A stretch of 64,000 nucleotides of DNA from Oscillospiraceae bacterium. GTDB lineage: Bacteria > Bacillota > Clostridia > Oscillospirales > Oscillospiraceae. Numbering within the stretch: the stretch's first letter is position 1; each line of letters begins with the position of its first letter. The translations under genes and the position numbers were made by a program. Shown here in pieces: positions 8,011 through 15,984 of the stretch. The stretch covers positions 1 through 64,000 of the forward strand of contig JAFSRZ010000028.1 in the NCBI GenBank assembly GCA_017445875.1. The letters are read 5' to 3'. The notes under the pieces are model-generated. The model ran no database searches. It was not told the DNA's origin and saw only the letters and a program-made list of their open reading frames with translations.

Positions 8011-8598
8011 ATGAATCACATCAACGGAAATCTGGCGTATCAAATCGAGCCGGAAACGGAAATTATCGGCGGCAAAGTCGTCATGATGGCCTCTCCGACT
8101 ACCAATCACATCACAATCGGCTTTAATCTGTCCAGACTGTTCGGAAATTACCTCGACGACAAGCCGTGCAGAGTGTACCCGGACGGCACCACGCTGTTTC
8201 TGGAGGACAGCAGAGAAGAATACAAGCCCGACATGATGATTGTCTGTGACCCGGACAAAATCCGCCGCAACGGCATTCACGGCGCGCCGGATTTGGCGGT
8301 TGAGATACTCTCGCCGAAAACCGCCCGGCATGACAGAGGCCGCAAAATGAAAGCCTACGAGCGGAACGGCGTCCGGGAATACTGGATTGTCGACCCGGTA
8401 AACCGTTCCATAGAGCAGTATATTTTGGAGGATGGCGCGTTTGTCCTGCGCGACATTTACACGCAGTACACGGAAGAAACCTTCGGCGACTTGACAGACG
8501 CCGAAAAAGCCGCCGTCGTGACGGAATTTCAGTGTTCTTTGTTCGATGATTTGAACATCCGTCTGAAAGACGTTTTTGCCCACCTCATCGAAAAATGA
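8011..8598 (+). CDS. Uma2-family (DUF820) putative endonuclease
   Basis: A 195-residue protein of the Uma2/DUF820 family, which has a PD-(D/E)XK nuclease fold and is often found in many copies in Cyanobacteria and Clostridia. Visible family motifs are the N-terminal EIIGGKVVMMASP, KPDMMIVCDPDKI, the acidic/hydrophobic core PDLAVEILSPKT and EYWIVDP. The DLAVEILSP-X-T segment matches the nuclease motif with Asp and Glu. A close paralogue of the same length lies at 43490. The biological role of the family is not settled. Start supported by AAAGGAG. Confidence 0.85.
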   Translation: MNHINGNLAYQIEPETEIIGGKVVMMASPTTNHITIGFNLSRLFGNYLDDKPCRVYPDGTTLFLEDSREEYKPDMMIVCDPDKIRRNGIHGAPDLAVEILSPKTARHDRGRKMKAYERNGVREYWIVDPVNRSIEQYILEDGAFVLRDIYTQYTEETFGDLTDAEKAAVVTEFQCSLFDDLNIRLKDVFAHLIEK

Positions 8599-8666
8599 CA
8601 CGTGTCCGTTGGGAACAGACCCTTTTTTCGGCTCGTGGCCTTGCTCCGTCTTGAAACCAAAACACA

Positions 8667-8698
8667 CCCTCTCCCGGTATCGGGGGAGGGCTTTTGTT
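8667..8698. terminator. Bidirectional terminator between uma2 and the RHH gene
   Basis: CCCTCTCCCG and CGGGGGAGGG pair around a GTAT loop and are followed by CTTTTGTTT. It lies between two convergent genes and can serve both. Confidence 0.75.
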
Positions 8699-8701
8699 TC
8701 G

Positions 8702-8911
8702 TTACAGGATGTTGATAGTTTGGATGGCGTTGTCCTGAAACGTGATATTCTGCTCCTTATGTTCCTGTTGTTCAGCCCACGCCGTCAATATTTTTTCGGC
8801 AGTTTTGGAAGCAGTCCAGTCGCGGCGCTCGGCCTCCCGGTCAATCGCTTCCTTTGTACGCTCCGTCATACGTATGGTCATGACTTTGGTTTTTTTCTCC
8901 TTTACGCTCAT
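8702..8911 (-). CDS. Ribbon-helix-helix (Arc/MetJ-type) small protein
   Basis: A 69-residue protein. The segment VMTIRMTERTKEAIDREAER fits the beta strand plus two helices of a ribbon-helix-helix DNA-binding fold, close to antitoxins and plasmid regulators. ATG 8911 is chosen because GGGGGCGAGG lies just upstream; the longer frame to 8956 lacks a site. No toxin gene adjoins it on the same strand. It is divergent from the zinc-ribbon gene at 9026, and the shared promoter region carries an inverted repeat it might bind. Confidence 0.7.
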   Translation of the reverse strand: MSVKEKKTKVMTIRMTERTKEAIDREAERRDWTASKTAEKILTAWAEQQEHKEQNITFQDNAIQTINIL

Positions 8912-8930
8912 AGCCTCGCCCCCTTGTAAG

Positions 8931-8980
8931 CATTGTAACCAAATTGTTATTGACAAGATACGCTTTCAAGAGTTACAATG
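8931..8980. promoter_or_regulatory. Divergent promoter region with 9-bp inverted repeat
   Basis: CATTGTAAC (8931-8939) and GTTACAATG (8972-8980) form a perfect inverted repeat. Rightward, TTGACA at 8950-8955 and TACAAT at 8974-8979 make a good promoter with an 18-base spacer. The mirrored ATTGTA at 8932-8937 is a candidate leftward -10, though its -35 is poor. Confidence 0.6.
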
Positions 8981-9025
8981 ATTACATTCAAATAAACAAA
9001 TGACACATCAGAAAGGCGGACTGAA

Positions 9026-9232
9026 ATGGCTGGCATGAAATGCCCGAAGTGCGGAAAACTCACCTACTTTAAGACGCCTACAGGCGGACAATGCAGTCAG
9101 TGCGGCTATACTGGCACAACTTCCCCGCTTGGCGGTCAGGGCGGCAAGGGACAGCGTTGTTTACATTGCGGCAAGTATCAGGTGTTCAACGGGAAATGCC
9201 GCAATTGCGGCGCAACTTATAGCGTCCCATAA
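9026..9232 (+). CDS. Double zinc-ribbon small protein
   Basis: A 68-residue protein made of two zinc ribbons. The first uses CPKC and CSQC, the second CLHC and CRNC, joined by a Gly-rich linker. Small zinc ribbons of this sort bind nucleic acid or proteins; no specific function can be assigned. The ribosome binding site is GAAAGGCGG. It heads a two-gene unit with the membrane protein 26 bases downstream. Confidence 0.7.
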   Translation: MAGMKCPKCGKLTYFKTPTGGQCSQCGYTGTTSPLGGQGGKGQRCLHCGKYQVFNGKCRNCGATYSVP

Positions 9233-9258
9233 GAAATTACAAAGGGGGAACAGCCTAT

Positions 9259-9615
9259 ATGACGGACGAACAGACATTAGCGGTCAACGCGGCGATTCAC
9301 ACGGCAAGCGCGGCGGCCGCGGCGGTCGGCGCGGGACTTGCCCAGCTTCCCGGCAGTGACAGCGTACCCATTATCGCAATTCAAACGACTATGGTCATTG
9401 CGATTGGCAAGGCCTTTGGAAAGACGCTGAACGAAAGCACCGCAAAAGCGGCAGTCGGCACCACAACGGCGACTTTGGTGGGGCGTGGTATTTCCCAATT
9501 CCTGCTTGGCTGGATTCCGGGCGTGGGCAACGCGCTGAACGCCACAACCGCCGCCGGCGTCACGGAGGCGCTTGGATGGGCAATTGCAACGGATTTTGAT
9601 AAGGGTCTTTTATAG
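9259..9615 (+). CDS. DUF697-like small membrane protein
   Basis: A 118-residue Ala/Gly-rich protein with hydrophobic segments at about 13-28, 37-50, 64-84 and 90-105. The pattern PIIAIQTTMVIAIGKAFG ... GWIPGVGNALNATTAAGVTEALGWA resembles the DUF697 domain usually found C-terminal to small GTPases such as YcjF-type proteins; here it stands alone without a GTPase. AAAGGGGG precedes the ATG. Pairing with the zinc ribbon suggests a shared role, which I cannot name. Confidence 0.6.
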   Translation: MTDEQTLAVNAAIHTASAAAAAVGAGLAQLPGSDSVPIIAIQTTMVIAIGKAFGKTLNESTAKAAVGTTTATLVGRGISQFLLGWIPGVGNALNATTAAGVTEALGWAIATDFDKGLL

Positions 9616-9617
9616 AC

Positions 9618-9656
9618 AACGCGACAGCGCCGGGGGTATTTCCCCGGCGCTGTTTC
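9618..9656 (+). terminator. Terminator after the DUF697-like gene
   Basis: The stem ACAGCGCCGGGG / CCCCGGCGCTGT encloses a short loop and is followed by TTCTATA. It separates this unit from the convergent ABC operon. Confidence 0.75.
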
Positions 9657-10225
9657 TATAGCGTGACAATACGGGCGTTGAGGGCGTCGGCGTCGGAACG
9701 CGTATGCGTGGCGAGAAGCGTCACGCGTCCGGCACGGTAGCGCCGCACGGCGTCGAGACAGCGTTCCCGGATTCGCGTGTCAGTCCCGGTAAAGGGTTCG
9801 TCGAGTATGAGCGCGTCGGAGGGCGTCAGCAACGCCCGCGCCAGTGCCAGACGCCGCCGCATGCCGCCGGAGTAGTCGCGCACAGGCTTTTCTATGGCGT
9901 CCGAAAGCCCGAAGGCGTCCAGCAGTGCCGCCGCCGCCCGCTCGTCGTACGCCTTGCCGAGTACGAACCGGAGATTATATCGGGCGTCGCGTCCCAATAG
10001 AAGCCTGTCCTCCTGAAAGACAACCGACCAGCGGCAATGTTGCGGGATTGTAATCTTGCCGCCGTCCGGGGGTTCCAAGCCCAACAGAATACGAAACAGT
10101 GTCGTTTTGCCGCCGCCCGACGGCGCGTCCAGACATGTCACGGTGTCGCGCCCGGCGCGGAACGACACGTCACGCAGTACCACGCGCCCCTGATACGATT
10201 TCCGCAGATGTTCCACTACAATCAC
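9656..10225 (-). CDS. NitT/TauT-type ABC transporter ATPase
   Basis: A short, 189-residue ATPase of the SsuB/TauB/ThiZ group. Walker A SGGGKT follows LDAP near residue 35-40, the signature reads YSGGMRRR, Walker B is ALILDEPFTGTD, and the switch His is in LLATHT. GTG 10225 overlaps the permease stop in a GTGA junction, so translation is coupled; the frame extends upstream to 10312 only by running into the permease gene. It is shorter than the usual 240-260 residues because the C-terminal extension is absent. Substrate unknown. Confidence 0.88.
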   Translation of the reverse strand: MIVVEHLRKSYQGRVVLRDVSFRAGRDTVTCLDAPSGGGKTTLFRILLGLEPPDGGKITIPQHCRWSVVFQEDRLLLGRDARYNLRFVLGKAYDERAAAALLDAFGLSDAIEKPVRDYSGGMRRRLALARALLTPSDALILDEPFTGTDTRIRERCLDAVRRYRAGRVTLLATHTRSDADALNARIVTL

Positions 10226-10962
10226 GCGCCCACCCTCTTTGATACCGTGTCCAGCGCCCACAGCGACACGCGTTCCAGACACACCGACAGCGACACGACA
10301 ACCACTGTCCACGCGAACAAATCTGCCGTCAGAAAGTACACTTTGGCGTTATAGAGGCGTTCGCCGACGGTGCCGCGAGGCAGTCCGATAACTTCGGCGG
10401 CAATTCCGGCCTTCCAGCAAAGTCCCATCGACAACGAAACCGCTGTCCGAAACGCGGGCAGAACCGCCGGAATGTAAATCGCCGTGACTTGCCGTGTCAG
10501 CGGGACGCCGAACACGCGGGAGAGTTCCAGTAACTGCGCGTCGGCGCGTCCGATTCCCTCCAAGACGCCCAAGTAGACGGGCGGAAATGTCATCAGGAAC
10601 GCGATAAATGTCGACAGTGACCGCGACGGGAGCCACACCAGCGCGAGTATCACGAACGACGCCACAGGAATCGATTTCACGGTAGCGACGGCGGGGTAAA
10701 GCGCCTCCCGTACGCGTGGGCGTACGCTTGCCGCGACCGCGCAGAGTATCCCGCCGCCGCACCCCAGCGCGAACCCGTACAGGACGCGTCCGGACGAACG
10801 CGCCACCGATTCCCAGAAAGAAACTGTCAACACAAGTTCCGCGAGGCGTGCCGCGACCGACAGCGGCGACGGCAACAATAGCGCCTGATTCAAAAACAGG
10901 CTGACCCCCTCCCATAGGGCCAGCCAAAAGAACGCCGTCCAGATATGAAAGTTTGCTTTCAC
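10222..10962 (-). CDS. NitT/TauT-type ABC transporter permease
   Basis: A 246-residue inner-membrane permease (SsuC/TauC/ThiX-like) with about six helices and the EAA-type loop in ELSRVFGVPLTRQVTAIYIP near 145-165. Its ATG overlaps the stop of the binding-protein gene (ATGA) and its stop overlaps the ATPase start, so all three genes form one tightly coupled operon. Confidence 0.88.
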   Translation of the reverse strand: MKANFHIWTAFFWLALWEGVSLFLNQALLLPSPLSVAARLAELVLTVSFWESVARSSGRVLYGFALGCGGGILCAVAASVRPRVREALYPAVATVKSIPVASFVILALVWLPSRSLSTFIAFLMTFPPVYLGVLEGIGRADAQLLELSRVFGVPLTRQVTAIYIPAVLPAFRTAVSLSMGLCWKAGIAAEVIGLPRGTVGERLYNAKVYFLTADLFAWTVVVVSLSVCLERVSLWALDTVSKRVGA

Positions 10963-12116
10963 GAGGCGTCCGCGAGATAGTAGAAGTCGGATTCGGGCAG
11001 GGTGCCGCCGACGGATTCCGGCGCGGCCTCATGGAGTACGGACAGGTATCCGGGGAGTATCGCGGCTAATTCGTTGCCGCTGACACAGACAATGTTACAG
11101 TACGGCAAGGCCTTTTCGGCGACGGGTGCCGGGACGATATCCGCCGCGCCGATTAACGCCGCCGCGTCCGACACATTGTCATTGACCCATTCCACGGACG
11201 CCGCGTAACCGTTCAAAAATTGCGCGACCGCCGCCGGGTGTTCCTGTACGAACGACCGCCGCGCCGCCGCTACGCCCGTAATCAGCGCGGAACCGTTGCC
11301 GAGGGCGTCCCATTCCCGTGTCAGGTCGAGGGCTACGCGCAAGTCCTCCAACTGGTTTTGCGCCACGGTTACAAAGGGTTGCGGCAACAGTGCTATTGTC
11401 GCGTTACCGGTCGCAAGCGCGGTGACACATTCGCTATGTTCACTCTTCCAGTCAATCATGACATCAATTTCGGGTTCGAGGCCGTGCTGACGCAAAAGGT
11501 AATACAACGCGTATTCGGGGGTACTGCCCTTGCCGGAGGCCGCGACAGTCATGCCGCGCAAATCTTCGATAGACTGCACCGCGTTTCCGTTCTCCACGAT
11601 GTAGAGTACGCCTAACGTATTGACGGCTAAGGTCACGATTTCGCCGCCGGTACGGTTATAGAGAACCGCCGCCAGATTCGCGGGAATACAGGCAATGTCT
11701 AATTCGCCTTGAATCAGGCGCGGGGCGACTTCGTCCGGGGACGCCGCAAGCGTGAAGTCATAGTTGCCGTACATAGTATCGCCGTTGTCGGCGTCGGACA
11801 TGAGTTTGACAAGCCCCATAGCCGTGGGGCCTTTGAGTGCCGCGAGACGTACCGTTACCGGGTCAAAGTCCGCGGACGCGTCCAGCAGGTTCGCGGCGTC
11901 CGTGTCGCCGGATGTGTCGTCAGTTGTTTCGGACGTGTCTGGGGCGGCGGCGTCGGACATGTCCGGGGTACTGACTTCGTTTTCGGCGGTGACACCCTCA
12001 TCCGGTGTCGACTTTTCGGGCGGGGTGCCGCCGCAGCCGCTCAGAAACAGCAGGAGCAACGCCGCCAGAAATAACGCCGCGTTTCGCTCAATGGTTTGCA
12101 TATTCAGGAAATTCAT
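10959..12116 (-). CDS. NitT/TauT-type ABC transporter substrate-binding lipoprotein
   Basis: A 385-residue binding protein of the NMT1/SsuA superfamily. The signal peptide ends in lipobox FLSGC (Cys about 28), then comes a long Thr/Asp/Glu-rich linker to about residue 85 that likely spans the cell wall. The ligand-binding fold begins with VRLAALKGPTAMGLVKLM and includes the GELDIACIPANLAAVLYN stretch typical of the family. Ligands of relatives include sulfonates, nitrate and thiamine precursors; none can be chosen here. First gene of a three-gene operon. Confidence 0.88.
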   Translation of the reverse strand: MNFLNMQTIERNAALFLAALLLLFLSGCGGTPPEKSTPDEGVTAENEVSTPDMSDAAAPDTSETTDDTSGDTDAANLLDASADFDPVTVRLAALKGPTAMGLVKLMSDADNGDTMYGNYDFTLAASPDEVAPRLIQGELDIACIPANLAAVLYNRTGGEIVTLAVNTLGVLYIVENGNAVQSIEDLRGMTVAASGKGSTPEYALYYLLRQHGLEPEIDVMIDWKSEHSECVTALATGNATIALLPQPFVTVAQNQLEDLRVALDLTREWDALGNGSALITGVAAARRSFVQEHPAAVAQFLNGYAASVEWVNDNVSDAAALIGAADIVPAPVAEKALPYCNIVCVSGNELAAILPGYLSVLHEAAPESVGGTLPESDFYYLADAS

Positions 12117-12149
12117 GCTTGTATCTGCCCTTTCTGTAAATTGTTTTCC

Positions 12150-12195
12150 AGTGGACGGGAAAAGGAACGTGAAAACGTGTCCTTTTCCCGTTTCC
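12150..12195 (-). terminator. Hairpin downstream of pnp
   Basis: GGGAAAAGGA and TCCTTTTCCC pair around a loop that has its own small ACG/CGT stem. No T-run follows, so this may stabilise the 3' end as much as terminate. Confidence 0.45.
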
Positions 12196-12198
12196 GGC

Positions 12199-14352
12199 TT
12201 ACTTCATCCGCGCTCCGCCGCGACGTTCCCGGTTCTGGATATCCCGCATGGCGTCGCGGTGCGACAGGTTGACACGTCCCTTGTCGTCAATGTCCATGAC
12301 CTTGACCCACATCATGTCGCCGATACGACAGGCGTCCTCCACGCGGTCAATACGGTGGTCGGCGAGGCGCGAGATATGCACAAGACCATCTTTTCCGGGG
12401 GCGAGTTCCACGAACGCGCCAAAGGCCATAATTCTGACAACGCGCCCGTAGTACAGTTGTCCGACTTCCGGCACAAACACAATATCGTCAATATACTTTT
12501 TCGCGGCGTCACACCCGGCGGCCTCCGGACAGGCAATGAAAATTGTTCCGTCGTCGTTGATATCGATTTTCGCGCCGGTGTCGGCGATAATCTTCTGAAT
12601 GACGCTTCCGCCTTTGCCGATAACATCCCGGATTTTTTCGGGGTCGATGTGCATGGTAATCATCTTGGGGGCATAGCGGGAGACTTCTTTCCGGGGCGCG
12701 CCGATAGCCGGTAACATCACTTGGTCGATAATCTCACAACGGGCGTCGTAGGTGATATCGAGCGCGTTTTGAATGATTTCCATGGACAGACCGTCATTTT
12801 TGAGGTCCATTTGAATGGCGGTAATGCCCTTCTTGGTACCGGCTACTTTGAAGTCCATTTCGCCGTGGAAGTCTTCCACGCCCTGAATGTCAATAAAGGT
12901 CGTGAAAGCGCCGTCGTCGTCCTGAATCAGTCCGCAGGAAATGCCCGCGACGGGCGCGGTAATCGGTACACCGGCGTCCATAAGCGCGAGTGTCGAGCCG
13001 CAGACAGAACCTTGTGACGTGGAACCGTTCGAGGACAACACTTCACTGACAACGCGGATGGAGTACGGGAAAGTCTCGGTGTCGGGAATCACGGGCAGTA
13101 AAGCGCGTTCGGCGAGTGCGCCGTGACCGATTTCGCGGCGTCCGGGAGAACGGGACGGTTTCGCCTCCCCGACAGAGTAGCCGGGGAAATTGTAGTGGTG
13201 CAGATAACGTTTCTCGGTGTCCTCCCAGATATTGTCAAGTTTCTGGTTGGCGGAGAGGGTGTCGAGCGTGACAATGGACAAAACTTGTGTCTGTCCGCGT
13301 GTGAACAAACCCGAACCGTGTACGCGGGGCAGAACATTGACTTCCGCCGCTAAGGGGCGGATTTCGTTCTTGGCGCGTCCGTCCACGCGGTGTCCTTCGA
13401 GCAGCCACGCCTTGACAATCTTTTTCTGGAATTTGTACGTGAACTCCTCTAAATACTGGTCAAGTTCGGGATACGTTTCCAGATACGCTTCCCGCCACTT
13501 GTCTACCATAGCGTTCCAGCGGGTTTCGCGGACATTTTTGTCGTCGGTGTCCATGGCGGCCTTGGCCTCGTCCTCGTACTTGGACACAATCTCGTCAAAA
13601 AGTTCCTGATTGAACGCGGCGTGGGGGTAGTCGAATTTCGGCTTGCCGACTTCCTTCACCATGCGGTTGATAAGCGCGACTTGCTTCTGATTTTCCTCGT
13701 GCGCTAACTGAATGGCGCGGAACATAGTAGCGTTGTCAATCTGATTCGCGCCGGCCTCAATCATGACGACTTTCTTTCCGGTCGAAACGACGGTCACGTC
13801 CATGTCGCTGACTTTGCGCTGTTCGCTGTCGGGATTGAGGACGAGTTTCCCGTCAATCATGCCGATTTTGGACGCGCCGACGGGGCCAGCCCACGGAATG
13901 TCGGAAATAGCCAGCGCGGCGGACGTGCCGATTAAGGCGGCGATTTCGGGGGAACAGTCATGCTCCACGCTCATGACGGTGGCGGTCACGGAGACATCGT
14001 TTCGGAAGTCGTACGGGAACAGGGGGCGGATGGGGCGGTCAATGACACGGGAAGTCAGGATAGCCCTTTCACCGGGGCGGCCTTCGCGGCGGGTGAAACT
14101 GCCCGGAATGCGTCCGACTGCGTACAGTTTCTCCTCAAAGTCGACGCTCAACGGGAAGAAGTCAACGCCGTCGCGGGGACGCGGCGCGGCGGTCACGCAC
14201 ACTAACACGCGGGTATCTCCGTAACCGACCATGACAGCGCCATTGGCTAACTCGGCAAGTTTACCGGTTTCGAGTGTCAGGGGATGTCCGGCGAGGGTCA
14301 TTTCATATTTGCGGTACTGCGGGAACGTTCTTTGATGAATAATGGTTGACAT
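12199..14352 (-). CDS. pnp: Polynucleotide phosphorylase
   Basis: A 717-residue phosphorolytic 3'-5' exoribonuclease of the RNA degradosome. Two RNase PH domains are present (about 10-145 and 310-540), followed by a KH domain with GKGG (about 565-575) and an S1 domain (about 620-690) with YGRVVRIMAFGAFVEL. Length is normal. The gene lies 174 bases downstream of rpsO on the same strand, the widely conserved rpsO-pnp arrangement. Confidence 0.97.
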   Translation of the reverse strand: MSTIIHQRTFPQYRKYEMTLAGHPLTLETGKLAELANGAVMVGYGDTRVLVCVTAAPRPRDGVDFFPLSVDFEEKLYAVGRIPGSFTRREGRPGERAILTSRVIDRPIRPLFPYDFRNDVSVTATVMSVEHDCSPEIAALIGTSAALAISDIPWAGPVGASKIGMIDGKLVLNPDSEQRKVSDMDVTVVSTGKKVVMIEAGANQIDNATMFRAIQLAHEENQKQVALINRMVKEVGKPKFDYPHAAFNQELFDEIVSKYEDEAKAAMDTDDKNVRETRWNAMVDKWREAYLETYPELDQYLEEFTYKFQKKIVKAWLLEGHRVDGRAKNEIRPLAAEVNVLPRVHGSGLFTRGQTQVLSIVTLDTLSANQKLDNIWEDTEKRYLHHYNFPGYSVGEAKPSRSPGRREIGHGALAERALLPVIPDTETFPYSIRVVSEVLSSNGSTSQGSVCGSTLALMDAGVPITAPVAGISCGLIQDDDGAFTTFIDIQGVEDFHGEMDFKVAGTKKGITAIQMDLKNDGLSMEIIQNALDITYDARCEIIDQVMLPAIGAPRKEVSRYAPKMITMHIDPEKIRDVIGKGGSVIQKIIADTGAKIDINDDGTIFIACPEAAGCDAAKKYIDDIVFVPEVGQLYYGRVVRIMAFGAFVELAPGKDGLVHISRLADHRIDRVEDACRIGDMMWVKVMDIDDKGRVNLSHRDAMRDIQNRERRGGARMK

Positions 14353-14489
14353 TTGCTAACTCCTTAAATCATACGGTTTCTTTTCTAAATTCGGGGAGTG
14401 TCCTTTTCGCATTTGAAACCGGGTCTGACGGGTTCGGGCGCGGTTTCAAATACAAAAAGTTCTCCCCCGTGAACCGGAAACACGCGCAA

Positions 14490-14516
14490 AAGGGCGACGG
14501 AGGTTGTCTCCGTCAC
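14490..14516 (-). terminator. Hairpin between rpsO and pnp
   Basis: GACGGAG (14495-14501) and CTCCGTC (14508-14514) form a stem. On the minus strand it is followed by a short T-run after a few bases. It may attenuate read-through or be an RNase processing site, as rpsO-pnp intergenic hairpins are in other bacteria. Confidence 0.5.
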
Positions 14517-14526
14517 CCCGCCTGTC

Positions 14527-14793
14527 TTATTTCCGGATACCCAGCTTGGCAATCAGGGCGCGGTAACGCTCAATGTCCTTACGCTGGAGGTAGTCGAGGA
14601 GGCTCCGGCGTTTGCCGACCATCTTTAACAGGCCGCGGTTGGAGTGCTTGTCCTGCGGGTTGCGGCGCATGTGTTCGGTCAGAACGTTAATGCGTTCCGT
14701 GAGAATGGCAATCTGGACTTCCGGCGAGCCGGTGTCGTTTTCGTGGGTACGGTTCGCGTCGATGATAGCGGTTTTCTGGTCTTTGCGTAGCAT
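14527..14793 (-). CDS. rpsO: 30S ribosomal protein S15
   Basis: Eighty-eight residues, the normal length for S15, which binds 16S rRNA helix 22 early in small-subunit assembly. Conserved stretches [19 protein letters not shown] and [16 protein letters not shown] are intact. ATG 14793 has AAAGGTGG upstream; the frame to 14865 adds a non-homologous extension. Confidence 0.98.
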   Translation of the reverse strand: MLRKDQKTAIIDANRTHENDTGSPEVQIAILTERINVLTEHMRRNPQDKHSNRGLLKMVGKRRSLLDYLQRKDIERYRALIAKLGIRK

Positions 14794-14900
14794 GGATGAA
14801 TCCACCTTTCTTGTCTGATACCCGTCGGAACCGCGCTTCGGGACAAGGGGCAATCCGCGAAACATGGCACCGGGGCGGCGTCCTTGGCGACGTAACGCGG

Positions 14901-14929
14901 ATTATACCATAGCTTTCCCGGCTTGTAAA
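14901..14929 (-). promoter_or_regulatory. rpsO promoter
   Basis: On the minus strand TTTACA (14924-14929) and TATAAT (14901-14906) are separated by 17 bases. The transcript would carry a leader of about 100 bases. Confidence 0.75.
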
Positions 14930-14948
14930 GCGCTATTTTCACAAAAAG

Positions 14949-15562
14949 TTACGTCTGAATCTTGAACTTGGACACCTGCTCTTAGTCAAGGATGAAGGCC
15001 ATACCGTTTTCCCCGAAACTTACGTCCGCAATCAGGTTGGAGAAAGTCGCCGCGTCCACCCCGCCGTACGCCACATAACTTTCACCGTTGGCGGAGAAGT
15101 ATTTGCCCATCATAATCGTGACGGAATTGTCCGTCTTGCGTAAAACCGGGCTGGAAACATACGCATCCTGTGTCCGCATGGCCTGCCGGAAATATTCGCG
15201 GTCGGAAATGTCGGTGTTGTTGTAGGTTCGCCCCGTGGAATACGCAATGGAGAAATCTTTGAAAGAACTGGTTTTGGCGGCGTCGGCGAGCAAGGCCTTT
15301 CTCCGTTCGACGGGCAGACTTTCGTCGATAACGTCCGGGTTGCGCGTGACGGCCTCCACCTGCTGGGAGAGACTGTCGATGACGCTGACGACCGACGCGG
15401 CGTAGGCGCTGGACAACGCCTGTCCCTCATTCCCGTACAGTTTCCAATAGCCGCTGTACGTCAGGACGCTGAAAACAACGGCTAACAGAAATCCCGTTGC
15501 CAGTACCGGAACCGCCGAAAGCACGGTCAGTTTCGCTTTGAGCGTCTTTCTTTTTTTACCAT
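14949..15562 (-). pseudogene. Decayed methyl-accepting chemotaxis protein
   Basis: The frame encodes a membrane helix (near LTVLSAVPVLATGFLLAVVF) and the first part of an extracellular dCache sensor domain, then stops at 14982-14984 right after GENGMAFILD. The same frame continues past that stop with EQVSKFKIQT and a second stop at 14949, matching the extreme C-terminal tail of chemoreceptors; the rest of the Cache domain, HAMP and signalling domain are missing. At the 5' end, ATG 15562 with an ideal AAGGAG (spacing 9) is one base out of frame: adding one A to the seven-A tract would give MVKKRKT. Two lesions make this a deletion remnant. A start at an upstream GTG or at 15626 could still express the sensor fragment. 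Confidence 0.75.
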
Positions 15563-15590
15563 AATGTGCCACTCCTTGCTTGATGGAGTT

Positions 15591-15984
15591 ACGCGGAATC
15601 TCTGTCTTTGATATGTGCTGACGCAATCATACTTTGTTTCGGCAAAGATGTCAAGGTGTATGTGCTTCTGTCGGTGTCAAGTTATTTGTGGGATTTTTTT
15701 GGAGTTGCCGCAAGGCGCATATCCTGACAGCGGAGAGGGAGCTTTCAGGTGTAACGCCTGTCTGAAATTTCCATAATATAGAAATCAACAAGCCCCGCAC
15801 TTATTTTACACCAAATCAAAAAACGCCCGAAAAAACGGGCTTTCACACTGGACATTTCTGTTTCCGTGGTGTAGAATAAGGGTTACTATGCGGCAATGTG
15901 TCCATGTCCGGGAAACCGGGCTTCCGTGAAGGAGGGGAAATCGGCGGACGTGGAACCGTGTCAAGGAGAAATTGAGGTGAAAAA
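15591..15984 (+). other. Intergenic region upstream of the Rnf operon
   Basis: No gene seen. It holds a small hairpin (GCCCG at 15825-15829, CGGGC at 15836-15840, then TTT) and the Rnf promoter. The leader after the promoter is about 100 bases and GC-rich. Confidence 0.5.
15849..15877 (+). promoter_or_regulatory. Promoter of the rnf operon
   Basis: TGGACA (15849-15854) and TAGAAT (15872-15877) are separated by 17 bases, a SigA-type match. Confidence 0.7.
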
